From positions 425,779,479 through 425,843,478 of the forward strand of contig CM068369.1 of assembly GCA_034769895.1 (NCBI GenBank): a stretch of DNA of 64,000 nucleotides. Direction: 5' to 3'. Positions 63,504-64,000 of the stretch are shown piece by piece; the first letter of the stretch is position 1; each line of letters starts with the position of its first letter. This DNA comes from Magicicada septendecula (taxonomy: Eukaryota; Arthropoda; Insecta; Hemiptera; Cicadidae). The notes under the pieces were generated by a model. That model was not told where the DNA came from. It searched no databases and was given only the letters and a program-made list of their open reading frames with translations. Position numbers and translations under genes: made by a program.

Positions 63504-63521
63504 TGGTGCCCGAACAGGGAC
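63504..63521 (+). promoter_or_regulatory. E6 primer-binding site, tRNA-Lys
   Basis: TGGTGCCCGAACAGGGAC differs from the classical tRNA-Lys primer site at one base (T for C at position 4). Confidence 0.9.
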
Positions 63522-63609
63522 ACTACGTAAACTTTTATTTTATGTGGGTAAGCCTACGAAGAGAGCGGAAAAGTTATCTGAGGTAATAAACATAATTTTA
63601 AATATGTAA

Positions 63610-63637
63610 ACATAACCCAACTTCCACGAGGTTATGT
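63610..63637 (+). promoter_or_regulatory. E6 leader hairpin
   Basis: ACATAACC and GGTTATGT are complementary around a 12-nt loop, in the leader between primer site and ORF, as in E3 and E4. Shorter than those. Confidence 0.45.
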
Positions 63638-63670
63638 TATAAGCATGCGGGTAATATTAAAATAAGTAAA

Positions 63671-64000
63671 ATGAATACCAATAAAGGTGATAACGTAGAA
63701 GAAACAGTTGCGAGTGAGATGGATGTTAAACTGGACCAAATTAGTCAAACCAGTGTTACTGAATTAAATCCGGTTCCAATAACCCCCATCTCAACTCAAG
63801 ACGTAAGTAAGACAGATGGTACAGCTGCAATGATGCAGTTACTATTAAGCGAAATTAAAGGAATTAATAATAAATTTGAGGAACAGAGTGTAAAGTTCGA
63901 TGAAATAAAGACCGAAATTAAAAGACGTAATGAAAATTTTCATAAACAATGTGACAAAGTAATTAAAAAGTTGGATGAGAAGTTAATCCAAATAGAGAAT
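63671..64000 (+). CDS. E6 Gag-like protein, N-terminal part, runs off the window
   Basis: The ATG at 63671 opens a frame with no stop to the window end (110 codons). It begins MNTNKGDNVEETVASEMDVK, contains NPVPITPISTQDVSK and then a predicted coiled coil (IKGINNKFEEQSVKFDEIKT, then EIKRRNENFHKQCDK). The start and the TPIST motif agree with the E4 protein, which is frameshifted in between, so E6 shows what the undamaged start looks like. Gag is inferred from position after the leader; capsid and zinc-knuckle parts would be beyond the window. Confidence 0.65.
   Translation, partial: MNTNKGDNVEETVASEMDVKLDQISQTSVTELNPVPITPISTQDVSKTDGTAAMMQLLLSEIKGINNKFEEQSVKFDEIKTEIKRRNENFHKQCDKVIKKLDEKLIQIEN

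Overview
The window is eukaryotic, AT-rich and intron-bearing. The transposon families present (BEL/Pao, Ty3/Gypsy-like LTR elements, hAT, Tc1/mariner-like, Tigger/pogo) and the FKBP59-type protein suggest an insect or other arthropod. I cannot name the species. One host gene is recognisable: five minus-strand exons (52084 down to 41527) of an FKBP4/FKBP5/FKBP59-type immunophilin. They cover the end of an FKBP domain, three TPR helix pairs and a charged C-terminal tail with the stop codon. The upstream exons are not in the window. Its introns carry an LTR element, a DD82E-type Tc1/mariner-like element inserted beside a hAT fragment, and small inverted-repeat elements.

The rest is dominated by one group of LTR retroelements, here called E0 to E6 in window order: E0 (1-2381, +, 3' part), E1 (12758-13996, -, 3' part), E2 (13997-about 15530, -, 3' part), E3 (18254-24489, +, complete), E4 (33457-39884, +, complete), E5 (52173-about 60222, +, complete, carrying a Tigger insertion) and E6 (62243-64000, +, 5' part). 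Their LTRs are 1.0-1.25 kb, begin TGTAAC and end CA. E3 and E4 have clean 4-bp target duplications. E3, E4 and E6 have primer-binding sites resembling the tRNA-Lys type. The full copies keep a decayed coiled-coil Gag-like region, an internal GA microsatellite, a short remnant of the N-terminal reverse transcriptase domain, and then about 1 kb of conserved sequence with no convincing ORF. No RT palm motif, protease or integrase was found. They look like gutted derivatives of a Ty3/Gypsy-like element (LARD-like).

The most notable signal is a 40-nt hairpin with 18-nt arms and a TTCG-type tetraloop, just upstream of the G-rich tract and 3' LTR. It occurs in five elements with compensatory base changes. 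A sixth copy, with its G tract and TAT, sits alone at 25074-25113 with no element around it. All seven LTRs also carry a strong 5' splice-site consensus (GGTAAG) shortly before their 3' end. Palindromic leader hairpins follow the primer-binding site in E3, E4 and E6.

Layout: 1-4480 E0 inserted against an old hAT transposase, plus a small hAT element; 4481-8762 mostly unassigned, with a dead DD82E-like transposase; 8763-12740 a BEL/Pao gag split by a 3.3-kb LINE-tailed insertion; 12758-15530 E1 and E2 on the minus strand; 16518-18012 a hAT non-autonomous element with a perfect 8-bp duplication; 18254-24489 E3; 24490-33456 AT-rich sequence with a diverged tandem duplication; 33457-39884 E4; 39885-52084 the FKBP-type gene; 52173-60222 E5; 60334-62242 presumed intron; 62243-64000 E6.
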